64,000 bases of DNA, from assembly GCA_023052935.1 (NCBI GenBank), contig CM041292.1, positions 100,976,426-101,040,425 on the forward strand. Reading direction: 5' to 3'. The stretch is from Piezodorus guildinii (Eukaryota > Arthropoda > Insecta > Hemiptera > Pentatomidae). Below are positions 11,908 to 21,977 of the stretch, in pieces. Positions within the stretch are counted from its first letter, which is position 1. Each line of letters opens with the position of its first letter. A model generated the notes under the pieces. The model was not told where the DNA came from and ran no database searches. It saw only the letters and a program-made list of their open reading frames with translations. A program made the translations under genes and the position numbers.

Positions 11908-13320
11908 TGTTTAATAAAACAGACGTAAGAGAGATGTACAAAGGTATAAACAAATCGCGTAAAAGATTTGAACCTCTATTGAATGGGGTTAACTATAAAT
12001 TGCGGATCCGACTGAGATATTAAACAAATTTAAACAATACTTTGATGGGATTCTAAATACGGAAAATATAATCAATCTCCTCCCTCTGAATACCAGAGTG
12101 CTGAACCATGGATAGACGCACCGCGTAAAGAGGAAGTCAAAATGGCGATAGAACCATTAAAACATTATAAAGCTGTCGGAAATGATGATATCACGAGTGA
12201 ATTAATCAAGGCGAGTGGAGAAGTGGGCGTTTCCAAATTACATGTTTTAGTTAAAAAGTACTGAAAAAAACTGAATAAATGCCCGAAGAATGGAAAGAAT
12301 CAATACTTATTCCGATTCACAAAAAAGGACCGAGGACGGATTGTAACAACTATCGTGCGATCTCTCTTCTCCCAGTATGCTATAAAATATTCTCGTCAAT
12401 ACTAACTTGCCGAATCACGGAATACGCTGAGGAAATAATCGGAGACTACCAATGTGGTTTTAGGCGGAATCGCTCGAATATTGGTCAAATATTTTCCTTA
12501 CGTCAAATATTAGAGAAGAAGCTGGAATACCACGGTGTAGTCCATCAACTCTATATCGATTTAAAAAAGGCTTATGATTCTATAGACCGTCAGAAGCTAT
12601 ATAACATCATGATTGAACAGGGAATACCTAGAAAGTTAGTAAACCTAGTAGAGATGTGTTTGTCGGAAACTTTTCATAAAGTTATAATCGGTCATAATTA
12701 CTCCGAGAGATTTGAGGTGCGATCCGATTTGAAACAGGGTGACTCCCTTTCACCTGTTTTGTTTAATATAGCTTTAGAATATGTCATAGAAAAGGTGATG
12801 TATACTGAGAAAGGCTTAGATATGGGTGACAAGATTCCGGTTTTGGGGTATGCCGATGATTTGGTACTGCTAGGTGAAGAGACGGAAACCATACAACTAA
12901 ATACAAGTGTGTTAATAAAAACCGGTAAAGAAATAGGGCTCGAATTAAATACCGATAAGAAGAAATAGATGATTAGTAGCAGAAACGGTCTCGATCTTGG
13001 TGATATTGATGTATCAGGGCATACTTTTGAATACGTAGAGAAATTCAAGTATTTAGGCTCAATGATCACGAGAAAAAATGAAATCCAGGAAGAAATAAAG
13101 TCCCGGTTAAAGGTGGGAAATGCGTGTTATTATTCCGTTGTTAAATTACTTAGCTCGCGGCTTCTATCTAAAAACTTAAAGGTTAGAATTTATAAAACTA
13201 TTATTCTTTCAACGGTTCTTTAGGGATGTAAAACGTGGCCGCTTAATTTGAAGGATGAACAACGGCTTAAGGTTTTCGAAAATAAGGTACTGCGTAAAAT
13301 ATTTGGTCCGTTTGAATTAA
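11908..13320 (+). pseudogene. RTE-like non-LTR reverse transcriptase (5'-truncated, broken)
   Basis: Coding remnant of a non-LTR retrotransposon polymerase. The lead-in reads KTDVREMYKGINKSRKRFEPLL and ADPTEILNKFKQYFDGILN. A 229-codon open segment (12279-12968) then carries PEEWKESILIPIHKKG, NNYRAISLLP, YQCGFRRNRS, LYIDLKKAYDSIDR (motif A aspartate), LKQGDSLSPVLFNIALE and VLGYADDLVLLGE (YADD catalytic motif, about 12847-12858). After a stop at 12966 the same frame continues (12969-13223) with FKYLGSMIT and RIYKTIILSTVL, then another stop and WPLNLKDEQRLKVFENKVLRKIFG. Motif order and spacing match RTE/BovB-type RT. The endonuclease domain is absent. At least three in-frame stops (about 12262, 12966, 13221) make it inactive. 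The clade call is by motif only. Confidence 0.82.
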
Positions 13321-13384
13321 AAATCTAAAAATGTAGGTTAATTATTTTTATTCGACACCAGATTGATTCAAACTAAAAGGTTTG

Positions 13385-13432
13385 AAAACTTAAAGGTTAG
13401 AATTTTTAATACTATTATTCTTCCGACGTGAA
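13385..13432 (+). repeat. Second short copy of the RTE-like 3' segment
   Basis: AAAACTTAAAGGTTAGAATTT followed by a version of ACTATTATTCTT repeats the sequence at about 13170-13212 of the RTE-like remnant. This suggests a local duplication or a second truncated copy abutting the first. Confidence 0.55.
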
Positions 13433-14404
13433 AAAGTGAAACTTTTTCATAGGAGGCTGTTTCGCTAACCACCGAGCTACAAGTGATCCCAGCAACACTA
13501 GAAAAACGGTGTCTTTTTGATTTCAAACAATATAGCTCCTAAACAGTAGATCCTAGTGACAAATGTTATACAACAAATGTCTGACAAGGGAACTGTCGTG
13601 AAATTTTGGCGAGCGTGTCAAACTGAGGGTGAAAAAAGTTACATAATGAGTGTTACAGATTCCAAGCCAAGAAACATCTTAATGTCAACAAGTTATTATT
13701 GATACCTCTCTCAGTGTCTAATCTGACTTCGAATATATTTTTATGAATCGGACAACTTATTCCTTTTTGCATACTACGTATTTTAAAATGATTAGATACG
13801 ATATAGACCATATAGTGCATATCTCGTACCCGTAAGTATGCACATATAAAATTTTCCAACCAAGGAACCAGCTATTTATCTGCGGGTATTTTTAATTTTT
13901 CACTTACAGATTGTAAGCAGGCTTTGTAATGTTATTTCATTTTATTTATAACACAAGCGATGCTTTGTAAGGAATCTGAGAGCCGGATAATTTACCAGCA
14001 ACACTAACATTTAAGCTTAAAGTTCTGTTCTTTTCTCTCGCTCAGAGTAAAAAAGTTGTATCAGAACTATCCTAAGCGAAATTCGTAATGGATTTTTTTC
14101 TTTGTTGAGCTTAATGGACTAGTTCTGCAGACAATAGGTAGAGGATAGTTGAAATAGAGACAAAGAAGAAATCATTAAACTTTTTCAGTCTGTGTTGTGT
14201 GGCTATGTGTTGGTAGATAAAACAATTATATACAAAACATTAGTGAACTTCAAGTAATTAATTTTCAATTTAAAATTTAATGGCTTTAAAGTACTTTACA
14301 TATTTATCAGGCTTATTAATTAAAGATACCTGCAGACAATAGGACAAGCTATCAATAAACCGTTTTTTATTTTTTTTATTTTTGTTTGGAGCAAATTATA
14401 AATT
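13433..14404. other. Unassigned spacer
   Basis: No domain or repeat identified, apart from a minus-strand segment at 13461-13486 that reads TAGCTCGGTGGTTAGCG. This resembles a tRNA-type A box, but no B box follows at the expected distance. Confidence 0.4.
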
Positions 14405-14417
14405 AATCTATATCGAT
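14405..14417. repeat. Target-site duplication, left copy (J1 copy 1)
   Basis: AATCTATATCGAT abuts the 5' end of J1 copy 1 and matches AATCTATATCAAT at 19001-19013 after the poly-A tail, with one mismatch. Confidence 0.88.
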
Positions 14418-14734
14418 CAGCTGATGCGCTCGATGATAACAGTCATACGTTACATCGTTTCTCAGATTTTTGCTTTTTTCAGTAGGAATTCGCTTGAATT
14501 CAGTCTGGAGAACATCACTAGACCTCAGGAATACTACGGCAGTGAATATTGGAGAAATTTCGGTAAGCAAAGTTATAATTTACTTTGTACAATCACGAAA
14601 AAGTGAAAGGAGGGTCACTGATCAGCTGATTGCCGCTAGCTCGGCAAGCTCGGGCTTGCTTTTCGTTAACTTATCTTTCTTTTATCTTTAATTCTTATCT
14701 CATTATTTATTTATTATTATTATTTTCTTAATCA

Positions 14735-16051
14735 ATGAGATATTTTCATCAAGTCATGTCCTCAAAGTCTGCAAGTAAAAGATCTAGATCTGCAGGTTCT
14801 AACTCGTCTCCTACAAAACAGAGACCCCGCCGTGAACAAAATAAAAAAATAATTCCACCAGTGACCGCGTCAGCTACCTCATTAGGATCTGAACCACAGC
14901 CCAGCACATCATCACAAGGAATAAGTGATGAATCCCCGTTTTTTACACCGAATCCATTCGAGATCCTCCAAAATGAAAAAGAAACCATGGAATCTTCTGC
15001 TATACCCAGGGAACCACTACCTCCACCAATATTTGTTAAAAATATTAAAAATTTTAAACTGATGTGTGCGCATTTAAACAAAGTAACTGATCCTAATAGT
15101 TATTATTGTATAAGTAGAACCAATGACACTAAAATATCTCCGACTACTGCTGAAGCCTACAGAAAGATTGTAAAATATCTGACTGAGACCAAAGCTGACT
15201 TTCATACTTATCAGCTGCGCCAGGAGAGAGCATTAAGGGTCGTAATCAGAAACCTACATTCCTCAACACCCGTTGAAGCTATCAAAGAAGAACTGACAGA
15301 ATTAGGATTCCAAGTGAGGCAAGTCACCAACGTTCTAAAAGATAAAAGTCCACTGCCTCTATTCTTCGTGGACTTGGAACCATCAGCAGGAGTCGAAAAA
15401 ATCTATGACCTCAGTAGACTGTACTATACCCGTGTAAAAGTTGAAAAACCTTACACAAAGAGGGAAATAGTTCAGTGTCATAACTGTCAGGCATATGGTC
15501 ATACCAAAAGTTATTGCCATCACATACCACGCTGTGTGAAATGCGGTGAACAGCATAAAACAGAAGAATGTACAAGATCAAGATCTACACCCGCTGTATG
15601 TGCTCTGTGCCTCAAGGACCATCCGGCTAACTACAAGGGATGTGAAATCTACAAGAAACTCAGAACCAGATACCAAAAACCTCAGGATCCGAATGAAACA
15701 GCTGTACCAACCAGAAGCAGAAGAGAACCATCTAAACTTGTAAATTCTAACGTATCATTTGCCCACTTGCTTGGAGGTGGAAACCAGAATCATGAAGTCG
15801 AGGCACTGCCGGAACAACTTTTTCCTCAACTTTCTCAATCTATTGTACAACAATCTATCCCTCAAAGTTTACCTAATCTTCAAAAAACTCCTCAACATCA
15901 AATTTCTCATATCCCTCCACCATCAAACGTCACAGATCTTACCAGTCTAATGACATCGTTCATCTCCGAAATCAAATCTCTTGTTATGCCGCTTATATCA
16001 CTCCTTACAAATCTAGTATCAAATCTAATCCCTGCCTTGAAAAATCCTTAA
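14735..16051 (+). CDS. J1 ORF1: gag-like nucleic-acid-binding protein
   Basis: 438 residues. The N-terminal third is Ser/Pro/basic and probably disordered. Residues about 165-245 contain ALRVVIRNLHSSTPVEAIKEEL and LPLFFVDLEP, matching the RRM-like domain seen before zinc knuckles in Jockey gags (PRE_C2HC type). From about residue 248 come three cysteine-histidine knuckles: CHNCQAYGHTKSYC (CX2CX4HX4C), CVKCGEQHKTEEC (CX2CX3HX4C) and CALCLKDHPANYKGC (CX2CX3HX6C). The C-terminal ~60 residues are hydrophobic and leucine-rich. The family role is binding element RNA into ribonucleoprotein particles. The annotated start is the first ATG, but the second ATG, at codon 8 (14756), is equally plausible. 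The stop TAA directly abuts the ORF2 ATG (TAAATG), which suggests termination-reinitiation. Confidence 0.93.
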   Translation: MRYFHQVMSSKSASKRSRSAGSNSSPTKQRPRREQNKKIIPPVTASATSLGSEPQPSTSSQGISDESPFFTPNPFEILQNEKETMESSAIPREPLPPPIFVKNIKNFKLMCAHLNKVTDPNSYYCISRTNDTKISPTTAEAYRKIVKYLTETKADFHTYQLRQERALRVVIRNLHSSTPVEAIKEELTELGFQVRQVTNVLKDKSPLPLFFVDLEPSAGVEKIYDLSRLYYTRVKVEKPYTKREIVQCHNCQAYGHTKSYCHHIPRCVKCGEQHKTEECTRSRSTPAVCALCLKDHPANYKGCEIYKKLRTRYQKPQDPNETAVPTRSRREPSKLVNSNVSFAHLLGGGNQNHEVEALPEQLFPQLSQSIVQQSIPQSLPNLQKTPQHQISHIPPPSNVTDLTSLMTSFISEIKSLVMPLISLLTNLVSNLIPALKNP

Positions 16052-18730
16052 ATGAATTCACCTAACTCCTTATCCATTCTCCTTTGGAATGCGAATGGTG
16101 TTAGAAATCATACTGACGAACTGACAGCGTTGTTGCAAGACAAAACAATCGATGTTGCACTTATAACTGAAACAAGACTAACGACTAAACAGTACTTCAA
16201 AATACCGCAATACATCACATACCGTACTGACCACCCAGACGGCAAAGCCCATGCCGGTTCTGCTATCATTGTCCACCAATCCCTCTCTCATCATTTACTC
16301 CCACTTTCCACCTATGATTTCCTACAAGCCACAGCCATAGTAATCAAGACTTTTTCCTTTCCGGTAACCCTCACATCTGCATACTGCCCTCCTAAACATT
16401 CCATTTCCGAATTTGTATCCTTCCTGGATTCCTTAGGAGATCGTTTCATTCTGGGTGCAGACTTAAACGCCAAGCATCAGCAGTGGGGTTCCAGAACCAC
16501 GAATTCTCGGGGACGAAATTTGCTGTCTGCACTCAACTCCCGAAATTTTAATATCCTGCCTCCTGACTCCCCTACCTACTGGCCAACCGATCCTAACCGC
16601 AATCCTGACATCCTCGACTTCTTTATCCACAGTGGATTAGGCTCCCTCAACTTTTCTGTAACTCGCCTTGATGAACTATCCTCAGACCATAGTCCACTGA
16701 TCCTAAAAGTATCTCTCACTCCAATTCCAAAACCCATTCCACCATCATTCATCCGAGGCCCTGTCAACTGGAACCTTTTCCGCCAAATCCTGACCGATAA
16801 TATTGACCTCAGAGTAACCCTCAAAACCCCAGATGACCTAGATAATTCCGTCTATTCCTTTACCACCGCCATCCAACAAGCTGTCTGGACTGCCTCCTCT
16901 CCTAAACACCCCAATATAAATCCTCACCAAAATCATTTTCCACAACATATTATAGACCTCATCCATACCAAACGCCGTGCAAGATCATTATGGCAGCGCA
17001 CCCGACACCCAACAGATCGCCGCTCCTATAACTTCTATTGTAGACAATTGAAGAGGGAGTTGGCGACCTTCCGTTCCCAGTCCTTTAATTCCTACCTCTC
17101 CTCTCTATCAGCTCGTGATAATTCCCTGTTGAATGTCACGAAAAAGATCCTAAAATACCATCAAGTTTCCCATCCTCTCCGACGTGGTGATGACTCCTGG
17201 GCTGCGTCTGATGAAGATAAAGCCGAGGAATTCGCCACACACCTCTCCAAAGTTTTCACTCCTCACCCGGAATCCCACGCCAATCACACCGCAACAGTGC
17301 AAGACTTTCTTATGTCACCAATTCCACTTTCCCTACCTCCTAAAGCTATTAATCCCTCTGAGGTCAAATATCTTCTCCAAAAACTTACCCTCCATAAATC
17401 TCCTGGACACGATCTCCTTACTCCCCAGATCCTCCGACAACTTCCGCAGAAAGCTATTATATTCCTTACTTATATTTACAACTGCATCCTACGCACCACC
17501 TATTTTCCTCTGTTATGGAAACATTCCACTATCATTCTTTTTCTAAAACCAGGCAAACCTTCCAACAACACTTCATCCTACAGGCCTATTAGTCTACTCC
17601 CCATCCTCTCAAAAATCTTCGAAAGGCTTCTTCTTAAACGTATCCTACCCATATTAGAATCTCAAAATCTTCCTTCCCATCAGTTTGGATTCCGTCCTCA
17701 GCATTCCACAGTTCAACAGGGGCTCCGAGTTGTAGACCATATTTCCTCAGCTCTTGAATGCAAAGAGTATTGTTCTGGTGCGTTTCTGGACATTGCGCAA
17801 GCTTTTGACCGAGTATGGCACACTGGATTACTCTTCAAGCTGAAAACCCATTTACCCCAGTCTCTATACCTCATTCTCTGATCCTATCTCTCAAACCGTT
17901 CCTTCCGCGTTCTCTGTGGTGTAGAATTTTCTAACCTTTATCCCGTTGAGGCCGGTGTTCCTCAAGGCAGCGTCTTGGGACCCGTCCTCTACATCCTTTA
18001 CACTGCTGATAATCCTACACATCCTGATACCTTTCTGGCAACTTTTGCAGACGACACCGCCATCCTTTCATCCAGTTCCAATCCTGAAACAGCATCCTTA
18101 AACCTGCAAAGACACCTTTCTCTTATCGAAGACTGGTGTAATGCTTGGCGCATTAAGGTGAACGAAGCCAAATGCAAACACGTAACCTTCACTCTTCGAC
18201 GAAACTCCTGTCCGCCAGTTTACTTCAATTCCATTCCTATTCCTCCTTCAGATACAGTCCGGTATCTAGGCTTACTATTAGACAAAAGATTGACTTGGAA
18301 CCCACATACAAGACTTAAAAGACAAGAACTCAACCGACGATTCGGACAGTTATACCGACTACTCAACAGAAAATCTGAACTTACAGTTGACAACAAATTA
18401 TTAATCTACAGGACAATACTGAAGCCCATCTGGACCTACGGACTTGAACTGTGGGGGACAGCTAAACGTACTAACATCAAACGCATTCAATCCTTTCAAT
18501 CCAAAGTCCTCCGTACAATAGTAAATGCTCCTTATTATGTTTCCAACTATACCTTGCACCACGACCTTAATGTTCCTTTTATTTCAGACCTGATTCCATC
18601 CAAATTTTCCAAATTCCACCAGAATCTCATTCATCATCCTAATCCTCTAGCTCAATCCCTATCCAGCCCCACCCATCCATACAACCCACCTAGAAGGTTG
18701 AAACGGCAGTGGCCTCGTGACCTCTTATAA
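16052..18730 (+). pseudogene. J1 ORF2: endonuclease-reverse transcriptase, one nonsense codon
   Basis: 892 residues if one in-frame TGA (17879-17881) is ignored. The APE-type endonuclease occupies about residues 1-220: WNANG (residues 12-16), ITETRL with Glu40, GADLNAK with Asp137 and Asn139, and the SDH catalytic end at 211-213. The reverse transcriptase follows: YRPISLLPILSKIFERLLLKR, HQFGFRPQHSTVQQ, AFLDIAQAFDRVW with the motif A Asp at 580, AGVPQGSVLGP after the stop, and FADD at residues 665-668 (18044-18055). A C-terminal tail ends RRLKRQWPRDLL. The TGA lies where copy 2 encodes Arg, so a single CGA-to-TGA transition explains it. Everything downstream stays in frame. Both catalytic centres are otherwise preserved, so loss of activity appears recent. 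Confidence 0.93.
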
Positions 18731-19000
18731 CATGTATATTGGAGTTCTAGCATTGGCTAGATTCTCCACTCACGTGCTGTATGCTTGTGAATTGTATATA
18801 GGTATGAGTGACTATTGTATATATTTTTATTGATTTTATTTTGTATATATGTATATTTTATTATTATTATTATATAAATTTATAGTTTTGTATATATCGT
18901 GTGAATGTAGTATGAATGTTGTACGTTATCACTATTAAAAATGTCCTGAATTGGACAGATTGTAATATTGATCAATGAATAAATAAAAAAAAAAAAAAAA

Positions 19001-19013
19001 AATCTATATCAAT
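19001..19013. repeat. Target-site duplication, right copy (J1 copy 1)
   Basis: AATCTATATCAAT directly follows the poly-A tail and pairs with 14405-14417 (one mismatch, G to A). Confidence 0.88.
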
Positions 19014-19121
19014 AACCACAAAATAGAATGCTATTATTTGATTTATTGACAGCAAAAATAAATTGCAATTATTCTAGTTAACTTTAATTTTATCAACAAT
19101 AATTTACAATAAAAAATCTGG

Positions 19122-20245
19122 TTTGCGCCACACACGACTTTCCCTTACCTCCGTTGTTATTACAAATGTTAGGATCACTTGTAGGGGACGTTAAAAGGTG
19201 GTCCTGAGCATGTGCGATGTCAGGTACTCGTTAAGGATCCTTATCTTCCTAATAAAACCTGGATGGAAAAAATTTAGGACTCCCACTGTAGCATCGTCCG
19301 ATTAGCCATAGTAGCATAAAGTTACGTTAAAATAAATAAACAAACAAAATATAACAAACGTCTTAAACATAAGACAAATATGTCTTAAACATAAGAAAAA
19401 ACTGGACTTCAAATAGGTAAAAACATGCTGGACAAACATAGATGAAAATAAAAAAGCCTACAGAGAAACGTGCTGCTGGGTACTGCCCTTCCATGACTGA
19501 CATGTCATTATTTATTTTATTAGTAAAGCCCATTTGTTAATTTTCACATTACTGTTGACAGAAGCGATTTTATAAATGAATTGAGAAAAATAATCTATTA
19601 TATTATTACATAAACAAAATAAGTTAGTTTTATCTGTTTTTGTCACTATTCATAAACTTTTACAATTTCATGTAAAATATATTTTTCTAAAATCTTTAGC
19701 TTTCTAAAGGTAAATTATACATCTATATTAGTGTTCATATGGTTCAAAAACAAAAGAAAAATTCTGATCTTTCCTCCTTTAGTTAGATCTCGAATTCATT
19801 CTACCTATACATTTATCTGTTTTGTTATTATAAATGCTAACAAGATGATATTGGTATTTTTTTCAAATCTACAAAATTCGAGATAATTTAGAGAAAAACT
19901 ATTTAAAACATCCGAATTTAAGCCCTGTCACACTACTTCAATCAAAAATAAACCTATGTGATATTATAGTCCATTAAATTTCACATAGATACTGAGAATG
20001 TTATAAAAATCGTAAGAGCCGTTTTTTGAGAAAATAGTAAGAAGGTGCGAAATACAAAGTTGGTGTAATATCTCAGGAGTATAGTTGCCTAAAAATATAT
20101 AATTACCACACAAACCGACAAATACAACCATACCGTTTAGCGCAACTTGGTTACTTAGACTCGAAGTTTTATTTACGATCGTATTACTGTCCCTTAATAT
20201 ATATTTCATAAATATCAAAGGAAAAGTTATAATTTTATAATAATT
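19122..20245 (+). mobile_element. Family A repeat, copy 4 (diverged, with inserted block)
   Basis: Starts TCTGGTTTGCGCCACACACG then ACTTTCCCTTACCTCC. After about 30 bp the family sequence is interrupted by ~400 bp not seen in other copies (about 19155-19555). It then resumes with TTAGTTTTATCTGTTTTTG, TTTAGCTTTCTAAAGG, AATTTAAGCCCTGTCACACT, GAGAAAATAGTAAGAAGGTG and a degraded right end near 20245. The copy is older than most, judging by its mismatches. Confidence 0.72.
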
Positions 20246-20299
20246 ATTTTTTTTAAGATGATTCCATGGCAACTATCTTCATGTTATAATTCGTAGTAG

Positions 20300-21350
20300 C
20301 CTCGAGGTATATGTCAAACACCTTAGCATAAGTCCTGGAATGTTGTACTGTTATACAGCGACAGCTATGATATCTATAGACTGCACGAAAGCAATAAACT
20401 CCGTATCCCACGGCATCCTATGTCGCAAACTTGCGGACCTCGATTGCCCAGAACAGCTCTTATCATAGTGTCATTCCTAAAAGAACGATGACTAGCTGTA
20501 CGGGTTCGTAATAAAAACTCAGACTACATAAACCTCACGTGCGGTGTAACGCAGGGAGCTGTTTTATCTTCGGTACTATTTTCCATTTATACGGCAGACA
20601 TAGTAGGACATAATTACAGGACAGCAACCATAGCAGATTACGCGGACGATATCGCTATATACACCAGTACCTCCAGAGCCTAAAAAGCACTAGAAAAGGC
20701 TGAAGCGGTATGCAAACAAATAGTTACTAACTTATGACAGCTCAATACACAAGTAAACCCGACTAAAACCGAATGCGTCATATTTGCTTTACAAAAACGG
20801 AGAAAGTCCAGACTACCACGAGAATTAAACGTAGCCAACACCACACTAACACCATCAAACTCCATACTTTACTTAGGTATCAGACTAGACCGCCACATTA
20901 CCCTGTCGACACACATCTATAGCAAAGTAAAAATCGTACGAAGGAAAACATACAGACTCCACCACCTCTTGTTATCCCCAGCACTTTCCTTACGACTAAA
21001 AATACAGATATACAAAACCATCATAAGACCAGCTCTTATGTATGGCGCTCCCCTCTTCACTCACCTACGAGAAGGAACAAAGCGACACCTACAGAAGTTC
21101 TAGAAAACGGTTCTGAAGAAAATGGTAAGGACAACTACTATGAAGAAAATGAACCCAGAAGATCTCCACAACATCTTACAAATCCCAACAGTTCTGGAAT
21201 TTATAAGACGAAGACATATAAAATTCTTCGACTCATTAACAGCTTTAAACAACCCATTGTTTAAAACAATGACCCCATCAACTTCCCCAATACGCTGGCA
21301 AGACTTCGTATCAGCTAATAAGTAGAAACAAAAAAGAAAAAAAAAATTAT
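20300..21350 (+). pseudogene. Non-LTR reverse transcriptase fragment (J3 group)
   Basis: Translated frames give an RT palm and C-terminal domain: DCTKAINSVSHGIL (motif A, decayed), the catalytic ADYADDIAIYT at about 20634-20666, VNPTKTECVIFA, ILYLGIRLDRHITLSTHI, LRLKIQIYKTIIRPALMYGAPLF and, in the 67-codon ORF at 21122-21325, LQIPTVLEFIRRRHIKFFDSL. Gene order and motifs match the C-terminal half of Jockey-type ORF2 proteins. Stops and shifts interrupt it (for example TAA at 20681-20683 and TGA at 20736-20738), so it is dead. The endonuclease and ORF1 are missing (5' truncation). It resembles the fragment at 28018-28962 more than J1. Confidence 0.8.
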
Positions 21351-21696
21351 TATATTACCTTTAAGTCAACTCAATTCAGCAATAAACTGTGCCCCGGCAG
21401 TTTTGCAAAACATTAAAAAATAAGTCAACAACAAACAAAAATCAATTACAAAATGAAAAACGCCTTAAAATGTATGACCCATGCAGTAAAAGTAGAACAA
21501 ACCTATGTTTTTCCCAGATTTCATAAGTATACTTATCTGGGATTTTGAAAAAAACAAACTATTATACTGCTGCGGTGAGATGTGTTGTATATTGTCTGTT
21601 AAAATATATATGTACATAATAGTGACGAATAGGGTATACACTTAGAACTAATTATTTTACATAAAATTTTATGTTGCTGTATTATTAAACATAAAT

Positions 21697-21706
21697 CATT
21701 TGTTTC
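21697..21706. repeat. Target-site duplication (J1 copy 2, poly-A side)
   Basis: CATTTGTTTC lies next to the poly-T/A end of copy 2 and recurs at 26346-26355 beyond its 5' end. Confidence 0.75.
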
Positions 21707-21977
21707 TTTTTTTTTTTTTTTTTTTTTTTTTTTTATTGAACAATATTACAATCTGTCCAATTTAGGACATTTTTAATAGGGATAAAGTACAACATTCATA
21801 CTGCATTCACACGATATATACAAAACAACAAATTTATATAATAATAATACAATATAAATAAATACAAAACAAAATCAATAAAAATATATACAAAAGTCAC
21901 TCATACCTATATACAATTCACAAGCATACAGCACGTGAGTGGAGAATCTAGCCAATGCTAGAACTCCAATATATATT

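Larger units (their letters stand above)
14418..19000 (+). mobile_element. J1 Jockey-type non-LTR retrotransposon, copy 1 (full length)
   Basis: A 4.58-kb element with all parts: a 5' region of about 317 bp starting CAGCTGATGCGCTCGATGAT (the same start is found in copies 2 and 3), ORF1 at 14735-16051, ORF2 at 16052-18730, a ~250-bp AT-rich 3' UTR and a 16-17-nt poly-A tail ending at 19000. It is flanked by a 13-bp direct repeat (14405-14417 and 19001-19013) with one mismatch, showing a relatively recent insertion by target-primed reverse transcription. It is unable to make full ORF2 because of one nonsense codon. The 5' region likely holds an internal promoter, as in other Jockey elements, but I see no motif proving it. 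Confidence 0.93.

Noticed and set aside
13461..13486. A-box-like sequence on the minus strand (TAGCTCGGTGGTTAGCG)
   Set aside because: No B box at the expected distance and no repeat partner in the window. It could be a SINE head but the evidence is a single short match.
16576..16824. ORFs antisense to Jockey ORF1/ORF2 (also 14749-15081, 17998-18192, 23435-24388)
   Set aside because: Shadows of the sense coding sequences in other frames.
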